From assembly GCA_000818095.1 (NCBI GenBank), contig CP009416.1, positions 2,092,501 to 2,156,500 on the forward strand: 64,000 bases of DNA, in the 5' to 3' direction. The stretch comes from Jeotgalibacillus malaysiensis. GTDB taxonomy: Bacteria; Bacillota; Bacilli; Bacillales; Jeotgalibacillaceae. This document shows positions 1 through 8,021 of the stretch, in pieces. The position numbers and the translations under genes are program-made. The stretch's first letter is position 1. Every line of letters starts with the position of its first letter. The notes beneath the pieces were generated by a model that saw nothing but the letters and a program-made list of their open reading frames with translations, had not been told where the DNA came from and did not search any database.

Positions 1-410
1 GTATCAGCATCTTCTTTTTTCTCATTTTCTTTCTTCTTGGCTTCTTGTTCTTTCTTTTTTGCTTCTTGCTCTTTCTTTTCAGCTGCTTCTTTTTCCTTCT
101 TAGCAGCAGCTTCTTCCTCTTCCTCATTGGCCGCAACCGACTCAGCGGATTCTTCGTTATCATCAGAATCTATTTCACTTGCAGTCAGTTCATTTGAGTC
201 GTTGCTGTTCTCATCCTGAGCTCCTGCATTTTCCTGAACCTGCTCAGCAATTGTTTTTTCTTCTGTTTCTGCAGCCTGGTTTTCATTATCTCCAAAGAAA
301 ATAAATGCTGAAACTCCTGCAATCAGAACAAATACAACCGCTATGGATGAATTCAAAAATATGTTTTGTTTCCGTTTTTTACTTTGAATATCTGATCTTG
401 AACTATTCAT
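1..410 (-). CDS. yrrS: YrrS-like membrane-anchored DUF1510 protein, 3' end outside the window
   Basis: Reads leftwards from an ATG at 410 preceded by GAGGAG and runs off the window edge without a stop. The visible 136 residues have a short basic cytoplasmic N-terminus, one membrane segment at about residues 18-40 (IFLNSSIAVVFVLIAG), then a low-complexity acidic and lysine-rich extracytoplasmic stretch of E/A/K repeats that probably forms a coiled coil. Position directly downstream of greA matches yrrS of B. subtilis, where it sits beside a penicillin-binding protein gene and is a DUF1510 protein of unknown function. The C-terminal DUF1510 domain is not visible here, so the name rests on synteny and architecture. 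Confidence 0.75.
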   Translation of the reverse strand, partial: MNSSRSDIQSKKRKQNIFLNSSIAVVFVLIAGVSAFIFFGDNENQAAETEEKTIAEQVQENAGAQDENSNDSNELTASEIDSDDNEESAESVAANEEEEEAAAKKEKEAAEKKEQEAKKKEQEAKKKENEKKEDAD

Positions 411-570
411 CGTATCACTCCTCGTTCAACTCTTCCCTCATGAAAGGAATCTAAACCAGCATATCATGAAGGTCTACATCTGTTACAAGAGCCGCTTTTC
501 CTTATCTTAAAACAGGACATCCGGACTGTATAGTATTTGACGGAGAAACAAGATGAAAGTTTCACTTAAT

Positions 571-603
571 AAAAAACATTCCAGGGGAAGTCCCGGAATG
601 TTT
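571..603 (-). terminator. Rho-independent terminator after greA
   Basis: On the minus strand, a stem AACATTCCGGGA / CCCCTGGAATGTT with a 3-nt loop is followed by TTTTATT, starting 7 nt after the greA stop codon. Confidence 0.85.
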
Positions 604-609
604 CGGTCT

Positions 610-1086
610 TTAGTTAATAGAAGTAATTCTGACGTCCATATCTCCGCCAGGTGTCTGAACCTTTACTTCGTCTCCAACCACTTTGCCGATCAGGCTTTTT
701 GCGATTGGTGAATCATTTGAGATTTTGCCTTCAAAAGGATCCGCCTCTGCGCTGCCGACGATTGTATAAGATTCTTCATCTCCATCAGGGAGTTCCACAA
801 AAGTAACTGTTTTACCTAGTGAGACAACCCCGTCTAAAGTCTGATCATCTTCAATGATTTTTGCATTGCGGATCATTGATTCTAGTGTTGAAATACGCCC
901 TTCTACAAATGCCTGCTCTTCTTTAGCTGAATCATATTCTGAGTTCTCAGACAGGTCACCGAAGCTGCGTGCAATTTTAATTCTCTCTACTACTTCTTTT
1001 CTCTTTACAGATTTCAGCTGCTCAAGCTCCTGTTCAAGCTTCTGCTTGCCTTCTTCTGTCATTGGAAATACTTTTTCGTTTGCCAA
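610..1086 (-). CDS. greA: Transcription elongation factor GreA
   Basis: 158 residues, the usual GreA length. The N-terminal coiled coil (about 1-75) carries the conserved [16 protein letters not shown] tip, whose acidic residues enter the RNA polymerase secondary channel and stimulate transcript cleavage in backtracked complexes. The C-terminal FKBP-like domain (about 80-158) includes the [12 protein letters not shown] end typical of the family. ATG at 1086 is preceded by AAGGAG. It lies downstream of udk and is separated from it by a terminator, as in B. subtilis. Confidence 0.97.
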   Translation of the reverse strand: MANEKVFPMTEEGKQKLEQELEQLKSVKRKEVVERIKIARSFGDLSENSEYDSAKEEQAFVEGRISTLESMIRNAKIIEDDQTLDGVVSLGKTVTFVELPDGDEESYTIVGSAEADPFEGKISNDSPIAKSLIGKVVGDEVKVQTPGGDMDVRITSIN

Positions 1087-1159
1087 ATCCCTTCACTCCT
1101 TTAAAAAATGCATGAGCTAATTCATGCTATGTGATTGAAACCCCTTTTATGAAGTATGC

Positions 1160-1184
1160 TAAAAAGAGGATAAATTATCCTCTC
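1160..1184 (-). terminator. Terminator after udk
   Basis: Minus-strand hairpin GAGGATAA/TTATCCTC followed by TTTTTAG, 17 nt past the udk stop codon. Confidence 0.8.
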
Positions 1185-1200
1185 AGCCTTTGCTATCATA

Positions 1201-1836
1201 TTACACAATAGACTTTTGTTCAAGAATTGTTTGAATTTTCGTTACCATCAGGTCAATTGCAACGTGATTTTGTCCACCTTCAGGAATGATAATATCTGCA
1301 TATCGCTTTGTTGGTTCTATAAACTGGTTGTGCATCGGACGTACGACATTAATATATTGATCAACAACTGAATCGATTGTACGTCCGCGTTCATTTATAT
1401 CGCGCAGCATTCTTCTGATAATGCGAAGATCTGAGTCAGTATCTACATATAGCTTAATATCCATCAGATTACGAAGACGCTCATCCTCAAGGACAAGTAT
1501 TCCTTCTACAATGATTACATCTTTTGGTTCAACCGGAATTGTTTTTTCAGACCTTGTGTGCACCGTGTAGTCATACACAGGTTTTTCAATCGCTTTTCGA
1601 TCAAGCAGCTGACTGATGTGTTCAATCAGCAGGTTATTATCAAATGCCAGCGGGTGATCATAGTTCGTTTTCAGACGCTCTTCATACGGGATGTTGCTCT
1701 GGTCTTTATAATAGTAGTCCTGTTCAATAATTGCGATTGACTGATCCTGAAATACATCATAAATCGCTTTGGTTACCGAGGTTTTTCCTGAACCTGAACC
1801 TCCAGTTACACCAATAATAACGGGTTTATTATTCAT
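1201..1836 (-). CDS. udk: Uridine kinase
   Basis: 211 residues. Phosphorylates uridine and cytidine to UMP and CMP in pyrimidine salvage (cytosol). The P-loop [12 protein letters not shown] is at residues 9-20, followed by the family's QDYYYKDQS and the nucleoside-binding YDHPLAFD segment; VEGILVLED is the Walker-B-like strand and [12 protein letters not shown] the lid. ATG at 1836. Its place between trmR and greA is as in B. subtilis. The intervening yrrN/yrrO (trhP) peptidase-like genes of that species are absent here. Confidence 0.96.
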   Translation of the reverse strand: MNNKPVIIGVTGGSGSGKTSVTKAIYDVFQDQSIAIIEQDYYYKDQSNIPYEERLKTNYDHPLAFDNNLLIEHISQLLDRKAIEKPVYDYTVHTRSEKTIPVEPKDVIIVEGILVLEDERLRNLMDIKLYVDTDSDLRIIRRMLRDINERGRTIDSVVDQYINVVRPMHNQFIEPTKRYADIIIPEGGQNHVAIDLMVTKIQTILEQKSIV

Positions 1837-1930
1837 TCTGCCGTTAGCTCCTTTCTCTTACCTACCGAGTGGACGCAGCGGCTTATTCGCTTAAAAATAA
1901 AGCGGATCTCTTGCAGCGTCTGTATTGCTT

Positions 1931-2572
1931 TTATACTTTCTTTCTCTTACTGATCGACAAACCATCGCCAACGGGTAATATCACTGTGTGATACCCTTCA
2001 TGACCAGCGATCCATTGGTTAAAACGATCCAGTTTCCTGAGCATTTGTCTGACATTCCTGCTCTCAGTCCCATTTTGCTCAGCTACCAGTCCCTTGAAAA
2101 GGACATTATCTGTGTATACACACACATCTTCTGAAAAGTATGGTTCATACAATTCAAAAAACCTGATATTCTGACTTTTCGCTGCATCTATAAAAACCGC
2201 ATCGAACTTTCCAAATTCAGCAACAGCTTCAGCAAGTTCAAGTGCATCACCTTCTAATAAAGTGACCCTCTCTTCAAAGCCTGACTGCTTTAGAAACTTT
2301 TTCGCCATTTGTGCTCTGAATGCATCTCTTTCAATCGATACGATCTCAACATCAGGGCATGCTTCAGCGATCCGAATTGCAGAATAACCGATGGCTGTAC
2401 CAATTTCAAGTATTCTGCCAGGCTGTTGTATGCGCAGCAGCTGAAGCAGTGTTTCAATACCAGGCGGCTCCATAATCGGTACAGCATTTTCGTCAGCAAA
2501 CCTGGTCAATTCTTCTGCTATAGCTGAACGGGGTGGAAAAAACTGTTCAATATACTGTTGGACTTTATCCAA
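1931..2572 (-). CDS. trmR: tRNA 5-hydroxyuridine methyltransferase TrmR (YrrM), SAM-dependent
   Basis: 213 residues, class I SAM methyltransferase of the O-methyltransferase family 3. The SAM-binding loop is ILEIGTAIGYSAIRIAE (about 54-70), followed by the acidic strand ending IVSIER and the FDAVFIDAAK motif. In B. subtilis the orthologue converts 5-hydroxyuridine to 5-methoxyuridine at tRNA position 34. The start is TTG at 2572 with GGTGAG upstream. The gene lies between mltG and udk. Substrate assignment is from orthology; catechol-type O-methyltransferases share the fold. Confidence 0.88.
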   Translation of the reverse strand: MDKVQQYIEQFFPPRSAIAEELTRFADENAVPIMEPPGIETLLQLLRIQQPGRILEIGTAIGYSAIRIAEACPDVEIVSIERDAFRAQMAKKFLKQSGFEERVTLLEGDALELAEAVAEFGKFDAVFIDAAKSQNIRFFELYEPYFSEDVCVYTDNVLFKGLVAEQNGTESRNVRQMLRKLDRFNQWIAGHEGYHTVILPVGDGLSISKRKKV

Positions 2573-2689
2573 TGCTTCTCACCTTTTCTGATCTCAGGTT
2601 CCATAAAAAAGAGCGTTCACATACTTTTCCATTAGACCGAAACCAGGAAAGTAGTGATAAACGCTAAAATACTTTTTCTATTCTAACAT

Positions 2690-2724
2690 AAAAACAGAAG
2701 GAAAGTGAATGTTCTTTCCTTCTG
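2690..2724 (-). terminator. Terminator after mltG
   Basis: Minus-strand stem CAGAAGGAAAG/CTTTCCTTCTG with an 8-nt loop, followed by TTTTTATG. Confidence 0.85.
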
Positions 2725-2732
2725 CCTTTCTA

Positions 2733-3917
2733 TTATTCTTCATCATTCACACTGTAAATAAATTCTTCTGCTTTTCGTTCATGCTCTTCAAGCGTCTCGG
2801 AATAATACATTGCCCCGTCTTCTGCTGACGTCAGGAAATACAGGTAATCCGAGCGTTCCGGTGAAACCGCTGCTTCAAGTGACGTTGCGCCTGGTGCAGC
2901 AATCGGCCCTGGTGGTAATCCCTGAACCTGATACGTGTTATATGGATCATCAATTTCTAGGTCTTCAAACAATACTCTGTCCTGCCACTCGCCTTTTGCA
3001 TAAAGGACGGTCGGGTCTGTCTGAAGCGGCATTTCACTTTCTAGACGATTATAAAAAATGCCGGCGATCATCGCTCTATCAGTTGTAGCTGTGGCTTCCT
3101 CTTCAAGTAATGACGCCATTGTAAGCAGATCATGAACACTCATTACTTTGCCCTCTTCTGCTTCCGCTCCTGTGTAATCACCTTCTGCAAATGCAGGCAG
3201 CAGATCGATATAAGGCGCTACATTATTATTCATCGCTTCTACCATTTGCGTAATGATAGATTCAAGTGAAGGGTTTTCTTCGTAAAACGGATAGGTCGCA
3301 GGGAAAAGGTAACCTTCTAAAGAACGTTTAATGTTCTCACTCTTTACTTCTTCAGTAATTAATGATGGATACTTTTCCATCAGAGAGTTGATAAATGTTT
3401 CATCCGTAACGGTTTCCATAAATTCTTCCTGCGTATAATCGGTATTTTCAGCGATGATGTCAGCAATTTCCTCAAGTACGAGGCCTTCAGGAATGGTTAC
3501 GTTAAATAGCGGTTCATTGTAGATCTTTCCTGTCTTCAGACTTTCCGTGATTTCACTGAGCGTCATTGCAGGAGTCATATTGTAAGTACCAGCCTGAAAA
3601 TCTGTTTCGTTATTAAATTTCAGGTAATATTTGTATACCTGAGCGTTTTTAATAATACCGTTATCTTCAAGCGTCTGAGTAATTCCATCTACAGATGAAC
3701 CGATTGGAATTTCAACAGCTACCGCATTTTCATCCGTTTCATCTACCGGCTCAAGCGCTGAGCTGATATATGAATATGCCCCTAATACTGCACCAGCTGT
3801 CAGAAATACAAAGACAATTAACAGAATAAATACAATTTTCCTGACCTGTTTCGCTTCCTTTTTTCTTTCCTGTAAATTCAGCTTCCACTGATCTATTAAA
3901 CTTGATTTTTCACTCAA
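2733..3917 (-). CDS. mltG: Endolytic murein transglycosylase MltG (YceG-like, YrrL)
   Basis: 394 residues with a cytoplasmic N-terminus, one membrane segment (about 27-50) and an extracytoplasmic YceG domain. MltG cuts nascent glycan strands at the membrane and sets glycan length. A LysM-like portion comes first. The catalytic segment DLLTMASLLEEEA and the YNRLESEMPLQTDPTVLYA signature lie at roughly residues 260-310, and QGLPPGPIAAPG follows, as in typical family members. The start is TTG at 3917 with GGAGGG upstream. The gene is cut off from the ruvX/yrzB operon by a strong terminator. Confidence 0.95.
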   Translation of the reverse strand: MSEKSSLIDQWKLNLQERKKEAKQVRKIVFILLIVFVFLTAGAVLGAYSYISSALEPVDETDENAVAVEIPIGSSVDGITQTLEDNGIIKNAQVYKYYLKFNNETDFQAGTYNMTPAMTLSEITESLKTGKIYNEPLFNVTIPEGLVLEEIADIIAENTDYTQEEFMETVTDETFINSLMEKYPSLITEEVKSENIKRSLEGYLFPATYPFYEENPSLESIITQMVEAMNNNVAPYIDLLPAFAEGDYTGAEAEEGKVMSVHDLLTMASLLEEEATATTDRAMIAGIFYNRLESEMPLQTDPTVLYAKGEWQDRVLFEDLEIDDPYNTYQVQGLPPGPIAAPGATSLEAAVSPERSDYLYFLTSAEDGAMYYSETLEEHERKAEEFIYSVNDEE

Positions 3918-3974
3918 TCAATTTCCCTCCAAAAACTATTGCGCATTTTCCTCAATGGTCTCATTATACAATAA

Positions 3975-4006
3975 AAAGAAGCGGGGGCAAATAGCTGCCC
4001 CCGCTT
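3975..4006 (-). terminator. Terminator after yrzB (end of the alaS operon)
   Basis: GC-rich minus-strand stem AGCGGGGGCA / TGCCCCCGCT followed by TCTTTTTATT, just after the yrzB stop codon. Confidence 0.9.
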
Positions 4007-4013
4007 TGTCACT

Positions 4014-4304
4014 TTATTCGCTTTCTTCTTCATCAAGGAATGTATTAAGCATTTCCTCAATCAGATCCCACTCTTCTTCTGATTCAACAGGCTTTAATTC
4101 GCCTTCTGAATTTTCGTCATTTGGTTCAAAAGAAGATGCATGAATTTCAATCTCTTCTTCGTCCGTATCCCCTACAGGATAGTATAAAACATATGATTTT
4201 TGGAACTGGTCAGAATCAAATGTGAATAAAACCTCACATAATACTTCATTTCCCTGTTCATCAATTACTGTAATCTGCTTTTCTCCATGTTCCATTTCAG
4301 TCAC
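4014..4304 (-). CDS. yrzB: DUF1292 protein YrzB
   Basis: 96 residues, very acidic. The N-terminal part has the DUF1292 pattern ([20 protein letters not shown] ... SYVLYYPV). The function of this family is unknown. It starts 1 nt after the ruvX stop codon, so it is probably translationally coupled, and it is the last gene of the alaS-ireB-ruvX-yrzB group, as in B. subtilis. Confidence 0.9.
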   Translation of the reverse strand: MTEMEHGEKQITVIDEQGNEVLCEVLFTFDSDQFQKSYVLYYPVGDTDEEEIEIHASSFEPNDENSEGELKPVESEEEWDLIEEMLNTFLDEEESE

Positions 4305-4305
4305 C

Positions 4306-4725
4306 TCATCTAGTATTGCTGTCGAGATAACCCTGAAGGATCATCACTGCAGCCATTTTATCAATTACTTTTTTTCTTTTGCCTCTGCTGACATCCGCTT
4401 CGAGCAGAACGCGCTCTGCAGCCATTGTGCTCAGCCGCTCGTCCCAAAAAACGATTTCAGCATCCACACGCCTGCTGAGCATATCCGCATACCTCTGGCT
4501 GGCTTCAGCGCGTGGACCAAGAGAGTTATTCATGTTCTTTGGCAGACCGATCACGATTTTAGTTACCTCATGTTCTTTTACCAGTTCCTGAATCCGCTTG
4601 AAGCCGAAAAGACCCGCAGCTTCATCAATTTTTACTGTTTCAATCCCCTGGGCTGTCCAGCCGAGGGCATCACTGATGGCTACTCCAACTGTTTTGGAGC
4701 CTACATCAAGTCCCATTGTTCTCAT
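4306..4725 (-). CDS. ruvX: RuvX/YqgF-family Holliday-junction-resolvase-like nuclease
   Basis: 139 residues of RNase H fold. [16 protein letters not shown] at residues 3-18 carries the first catalytic Asp; [17 protein letters not shown] and the late [12 protein letters not shown] carry the rest of the acidic triad. YqgF proteins take part in 16S rRNA 5'-end maturation and have been proposed as resolvases. It overlaps or abuts its neighbours in the alaS operon (ireB ends 2 nt upstream). Confidence 0.93.
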   Translation of the reverse strand: MRTMGLDVGSKTVGVAISDALGWTAQGIETVKIDEAAGLFGFKRIQELVKEHEVTKIVIGLPKNMNNSLGPRAEASQRYADMLSRRVDAEIVFWDERLSTMAAERVLLEADVSRGKRKKVIDKMAAVMILQGYLDSNTR

Positions 4726-4727
4726 GT

Positions 4728-4994
4728 TTAGCCCTCTTTATGCTGCTGAAGATAGAACTTCACCAATTCCTCAATAATTTCATCCCGTTCTAATTTGCGG
4801 ATAACATTCCTTGCATCCTGATGACGCGGAATATAGGCAGGGTCACCGGATAGAAGATACCCTACTATTTGATTAATCGGATTGTAGCCTTTTTCTTCCA
4901 GAGCCTCAAACACCTGATTCAGAACCCGCTTCACTTCCTGATCAGCTGAATCATCTCCAAAGTCAAACCGCATCGTTTTATCAAATGAGCTCAT
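4728..4994 (-). CDS. ireB: IreB/YrzL regulatory phosphoprotein (DUF965)
   Basis: 88 residues from ATG at 4994 ([15 protein letters not shown]). GAGGTG lies 6 nt upstream and decides this start over an in-frame GTG at 5003. The block [20 protein letters not shown] is the hallmark of the family. In Enterococcus the orthologue is phosphorylated by the IreK Ser/Thr kinase and restrains cephalosporin resistance; the role elsewhere is less clear. It lies 72 nt after alaS and directly precedes ruvX. Confidence 0.94.
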   Translation of the reverse strand: MSSFDKTMRFDFGDDSADQEVKRVLNQVFEALEEKGYNPINQIVGYLLSGDPAYIPRHQDARNVIRKLERDEIIEELVKFYLQQHKEG

Positions 4995-5066
4995 CAACAA
5001 CACCTCACTACGGAATCACATTCCTATTATCCAACTATTGCTATTGTACACCAGTTGGGGTAAGAA

Positions 5067-7700
5067 TCAAATTGATTTCACCCATTCAGGTACAAATTGC
5101 AGCGCTTCTTCTACGCGGGAAGGATCTTTTCCTCCGGCCTGAGCCATATCAGGACGGCCTCCTCCTCCTCCGCCGCAGATTGCAGCGATTTCTTTAATCA
5201 GCTTACCTGCATGATAACCCTGATCAATCAGATCTTTCGTTACACCTGCAATCATTTGCACTTTATCATCATTTACTGCAATTAACACAAGTACGCCTGA
5301 GCCGATTTTATTTTTCACATCATCAGCCATCGATCTGAGCGTATTCATATCAGACGCCTGAACCTTTTCAGCAAGTACGCTTACACCACCTACTGACTGA
5401 ACACGATCCATAATATTTTTCGCTTCAATATTAGACAGTTTTGCATGCAGTGATTCGTTTTCTCTCTGAATAGACTTTAGATCAGCCTGAAGACCCTCAA
5501 TACGTGTTTCAAGGTCTTTAGGGTTTGATTTTAACAACCCGGCTGAACGGTTTAAAATATCGATTTGCTCGTTCATTAAGCGGTAAGCAGATTCTCCGGT
5601 CACAGCTTCAATTCTTCTTGTGCCGGCTCCGATACCAGCTTCAGATGCAATTCTGAACAGTCCGATCTCAGCAGTATTGCCAACGTGGCAGCCTCCGCAT
5701 AATTCAAGACTGTAATCACCGATTGATACGACGCGAACCTCAGATCCATATTTCTCTCCAAACAGCGCCATCGCACCCATTGCTTTTGCTTCATCAATCG
5801 ATTTTATTGCTGTGCCTACTGAATAGCTTGTCCAGATTTTTTCATTTACAATCTCTTCAACTTTACTGAGCTCTTCTTTTGTCACCTGTCCAAAGTGAGA
5901 AAAGTCAAAGCGCAGGCGGTCCGGTTCAACGAGTGATCCTGCCTGATTGACATGATCACCAAGCACATCTTTCAGCGCCTGGTGAAGAAGATGAGTGGCT
6001 GTATGGTTTTTAGTGATTCTGTTTCTAGTTGAATCACTGACACTCGCTTTAACACTGTCACCTTTTTTCACTGTGCCATTCTTTACAACACCTGTATGCA
6101 GATTTTGTCCATTAGGTGCTTTTTTAACATCCTGTACCTCAATGACGCAGCTTTCGTGTGTAACAGTTCCTTTGTCGCCTATCTGACCGCCGCTTTCTGC
6201 ATAAAATGGTGTTTCAGCAAGGACGAACTGAATTTCAGTTCCTTCCTCAGCCAGGTCTGAAAATTCACCGTTGACAACTAAATCTTCAATTGTTGTTAAA
6301 TGCTCAAGTCTGTCATAACCTACAAATTCACTTTTCGTGTGGATATCGCCTAATACACCACCCTGAACCTGCATCGATCCACTTTCCTGGCGGGCTGCTC
6401 TAGCACGTGATCTTTGAGCTTCCATCTCCTGCTCAAAGCCCTGCTGATCAATTGCCAGACCGTTTTCTTCAGCATATTCCTCTGTCAGCTCAACAGGGAA
6501 TCCAAACGTGTCATACAATCTGAAAACATCTTTACCGCTAATTTCCTTCGATCCGTCTCCCTGCGCTTTTTTCATCAGCTCTGTTAGAATTGCCAGACCT
6601 TCATTTAATGTCTCGTGGAAGCGTTCTTCTTCAGTTTTGATGACTTTCTGGATAAAGTCCTGCTTGTCTTTCACTTCCGGATAGAAATCAATCATAATAT
6701 CAGCCACAACCGGAACGAGTTCAAACATAAACGGACGGTTAATGCCGATCTGTTTTGCATATCGTACTGCTCTTCTCAGCAGACGTCTCAGTACATATCC
6801 TCTTCCTTCATTTGAAGGCAGTGCACCATCACCTACTGCAAATGCAACTGTTCTGATATGGTCTGCAATGACTTTGAACGCAGTATCTTCTTCCGTGTTT
6901 TGTCCATATCTTCTCTTTGCAACGAGCTCTGTTGCTTCAATGATCGGCATGAATAGGTCTGTTTCAAAGTTTGTCGGTACATCCTGTACAACACAAGCCA
7001 TTCTTTCAAGACCCATACCTGTATCGATGTTCTTTTTCGGAAGCGGCGTGTACGTGTCATCAGCATTATGGTTAAACTGAGAGAACACAAGGTTCCAGAT
7101 CTCAAGATAACGCTCATTTTCCCCTCCTGCATACAGCTCAGGATCTGTCGGGTCATTACCGTACTCTTCACCGCGGTCATAGAAAATTTCTGAGTTCGGA
7201 CCACTTGGACCTTCTCCGATATCCCAGAAGTTACCTTCAAGACGAATAATTCTCTCCTCAGGTACACCTACTTTTTTGTTCCAGATATCATATGCCTCAT
7301 CATCTTCTGGGTGAATCGTGACCGACAGCTTTTCAGGGTCAAATCCTACCCACTTTTCTGAAGTGAGGAATTCCCACGCCCATTCAATCGCTTCTTCTTT
7401 GAAATATTCACCGATCGAGAAGTTCCCGAGCATTTCGAAAAATGTGTGGTGTCTTGCTGTTTTTCCGACGTTTTCAATATCGTTCGTTCTGATTGACTTC
7501 TGTGCATTCACGATTCTCGGATTTGCAGGGATCACACGGCCGTCAAAATACTTTTTCAGTGTAGCAACTCCGCTGTTGATCCATAAAAGTGAAGGATCCT
7601 CATGAGGAACAAGTGAAGCACTTGGTTCCACATCATGATTTTTTTCTTTAAAGAAATCTAAATACATTTGTCTGAGTTGAGCACCTGTCCATTTTTCCAT
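5067..7700 (-). CDS. alaS: Alanyl-tRNA synthetase
   Basis: 877 residues, full length. The class II catalytic core is N-terminal (motif 1 [18 protein letters not shown] near residue 85; motif 3 [15 protein letters not shown] near 305). The editing domain has HTATHLLHQ (about 567) and the zinc-binding CGGCH (about 670), and the C-terminal DHHA1/C-Ala domain ends in a [15 protein letters not shown] block. It charges tRNA-Ala and clears mischarged Ser and Gly. ATG at 7700 has AGGAGG upstream. Expression is very likely controlled by the T-box leader at 7728-7978. First gene of alaS-ireB-ruvX-yrzB. Confidence 0.98.
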   Translation of the reverse strand: MEKWTGAQLRQMYLDFFKEKNHDVEPSASLVPHEDPSLLWINSGVATLKKYFDGRVIPANPRIVNAQKSIRTNDIENVGKTARHHTFFEMLGNFSIGEYFKEEAIEWAWEFLTSEKWVGFDPEKLSVTIHPEDDEAYDIWNKKVGVPEERIIRLEGNFWDIGEGPSGPNSEIFYDRGEEYGNDPTDPELYAGGENERYLEIWNLVFSQFNHNADDTYTPLPKKNIDTGMGLERMACVVQDVPTNFETDLFMPIIEATELVAKRRYGQNTEEDTAFKVIADHIRTVAFAVGDGALPSNEGRGYVLRRLLRRAVRYAKQIGINRPFMFELVPVVADIMIDFYPEVKDKQDFIQKVIKTEEERFHETLNEGLAILTELMKKAQGDGSKEISGKDVFRLYDTFGFPVELTEEYAEENGLAIDQQGFEQEMEAQRSRARAARQESGSMQVQGGVLGDIHTKSEFVGYDRLEHLTTIEDLVVNGEFSDLAEEGTEIQFVLAETPFYAESGGQIGDKGTVTHESCVIEVQDVKKAPNGQNLHTGVVKNGTVKKGDSVKASVSDSTRNRITKNHTATHLLHQALKDVLGDHVNQAGSLVEPDRLRFDFSHFGQVTKEELSKVEEIVNEKIWTSYSVGTAIKSIDEAKAMGAMALFGEKYGSEVRVVSIGDYSLELCGGCHVGNTAEIGLFRIASEAGIGAGTRRIEAVTGESAYRLMNEQIDILNRSAGLLKSNPKDLETRIEGLQADLKSIQRENESLHAKLSNIEAKNIMDRVQSVGGVSVLAEKVQASDMNTLRSMADDVKNKIGSGVLVLIAVNDDKVQMIAGVTKDLIDQGYHAGKLIKEIAAICGGGGGGRPDMAQAGGKDPSRVEEALQFVPEWVKSI

Positions 7701-7727
7701 TGTTACTTCCTCCTTTGATCTCCCGAA

Positions 7728-7978
7728 ACGTCTCTAAAAAACAGAAAAGGGTCCTCAATCCTACACAGGGACGAGACTATACTCGCGGTACCACCCTGGT
7801 TATGGATTGACAACCCATCACTCTAAAGTCGCTTTAACGCAGCAGACGGCAGCTTTTAACTGCACTCCGGACCAGCTTTCGGCAGATGCTTCAGTGAATT
7901 CCTTTCAGCTCTGGGGGAATTCTCTCTTTAAATGAGCCTGTCTGCTTACTTGTTCCTTCTTCGAGATTCATTATTCTA
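7728..7978 (-). promoter_or_regulatory. T-box leader of alaS (specifier GCA, Ala)
   Basis: The minus strand contains the T-box core AGGGTGGTACCGCG (7784-7797). A GNRA-type distal stem (AGAATTCC ... GGAATTC) lies upstream, and an imperfect hairpin ending in TTTTCTGTTTTTT before the alaS ribosome site is the terminator. The codon GCA at 7887-7889 sits in the context GAA-GCA-UC, the same frame as CAC in the His T-box at 21871-21873, so I read it as the specifier. Uncharged tRNA-Ala would pair with it and stabilise the antiterminator. Confidence 0.92.
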
Positions 7979-7984
7979 TCTGAA

Positions 7985-8014
7985 ATTATATGAAAGATGA
8001 TCACCGTTTGTCAA
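7985..8014 (-). promoter_or_regulatory. Sigma-A promoter of the alaS T-box transcript
   Basis: TTGACA (8009-8014) and TATAAT (7985-7990) with an 18-nt spacer, directly between the recD2 stop codon and the T-box leader. Confidence 0.88.
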
Positions 8015-8021
8015 TTTATCC

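Noticed and set aside
1837-1930. A hairpin between trmR and udk as a regulatory RNA
   Set aside because: The pairing (CCGCTT/AAGCG) is short and imperfect; nothing else supports an RNA element.
4222-4731. 169-codon plus-strand ORF opposite ruvX/yrzB
   Set aside because: Wholly antisense to two recognised genes, no ribosome site, amino-acid pattern typical of a shadow frame.
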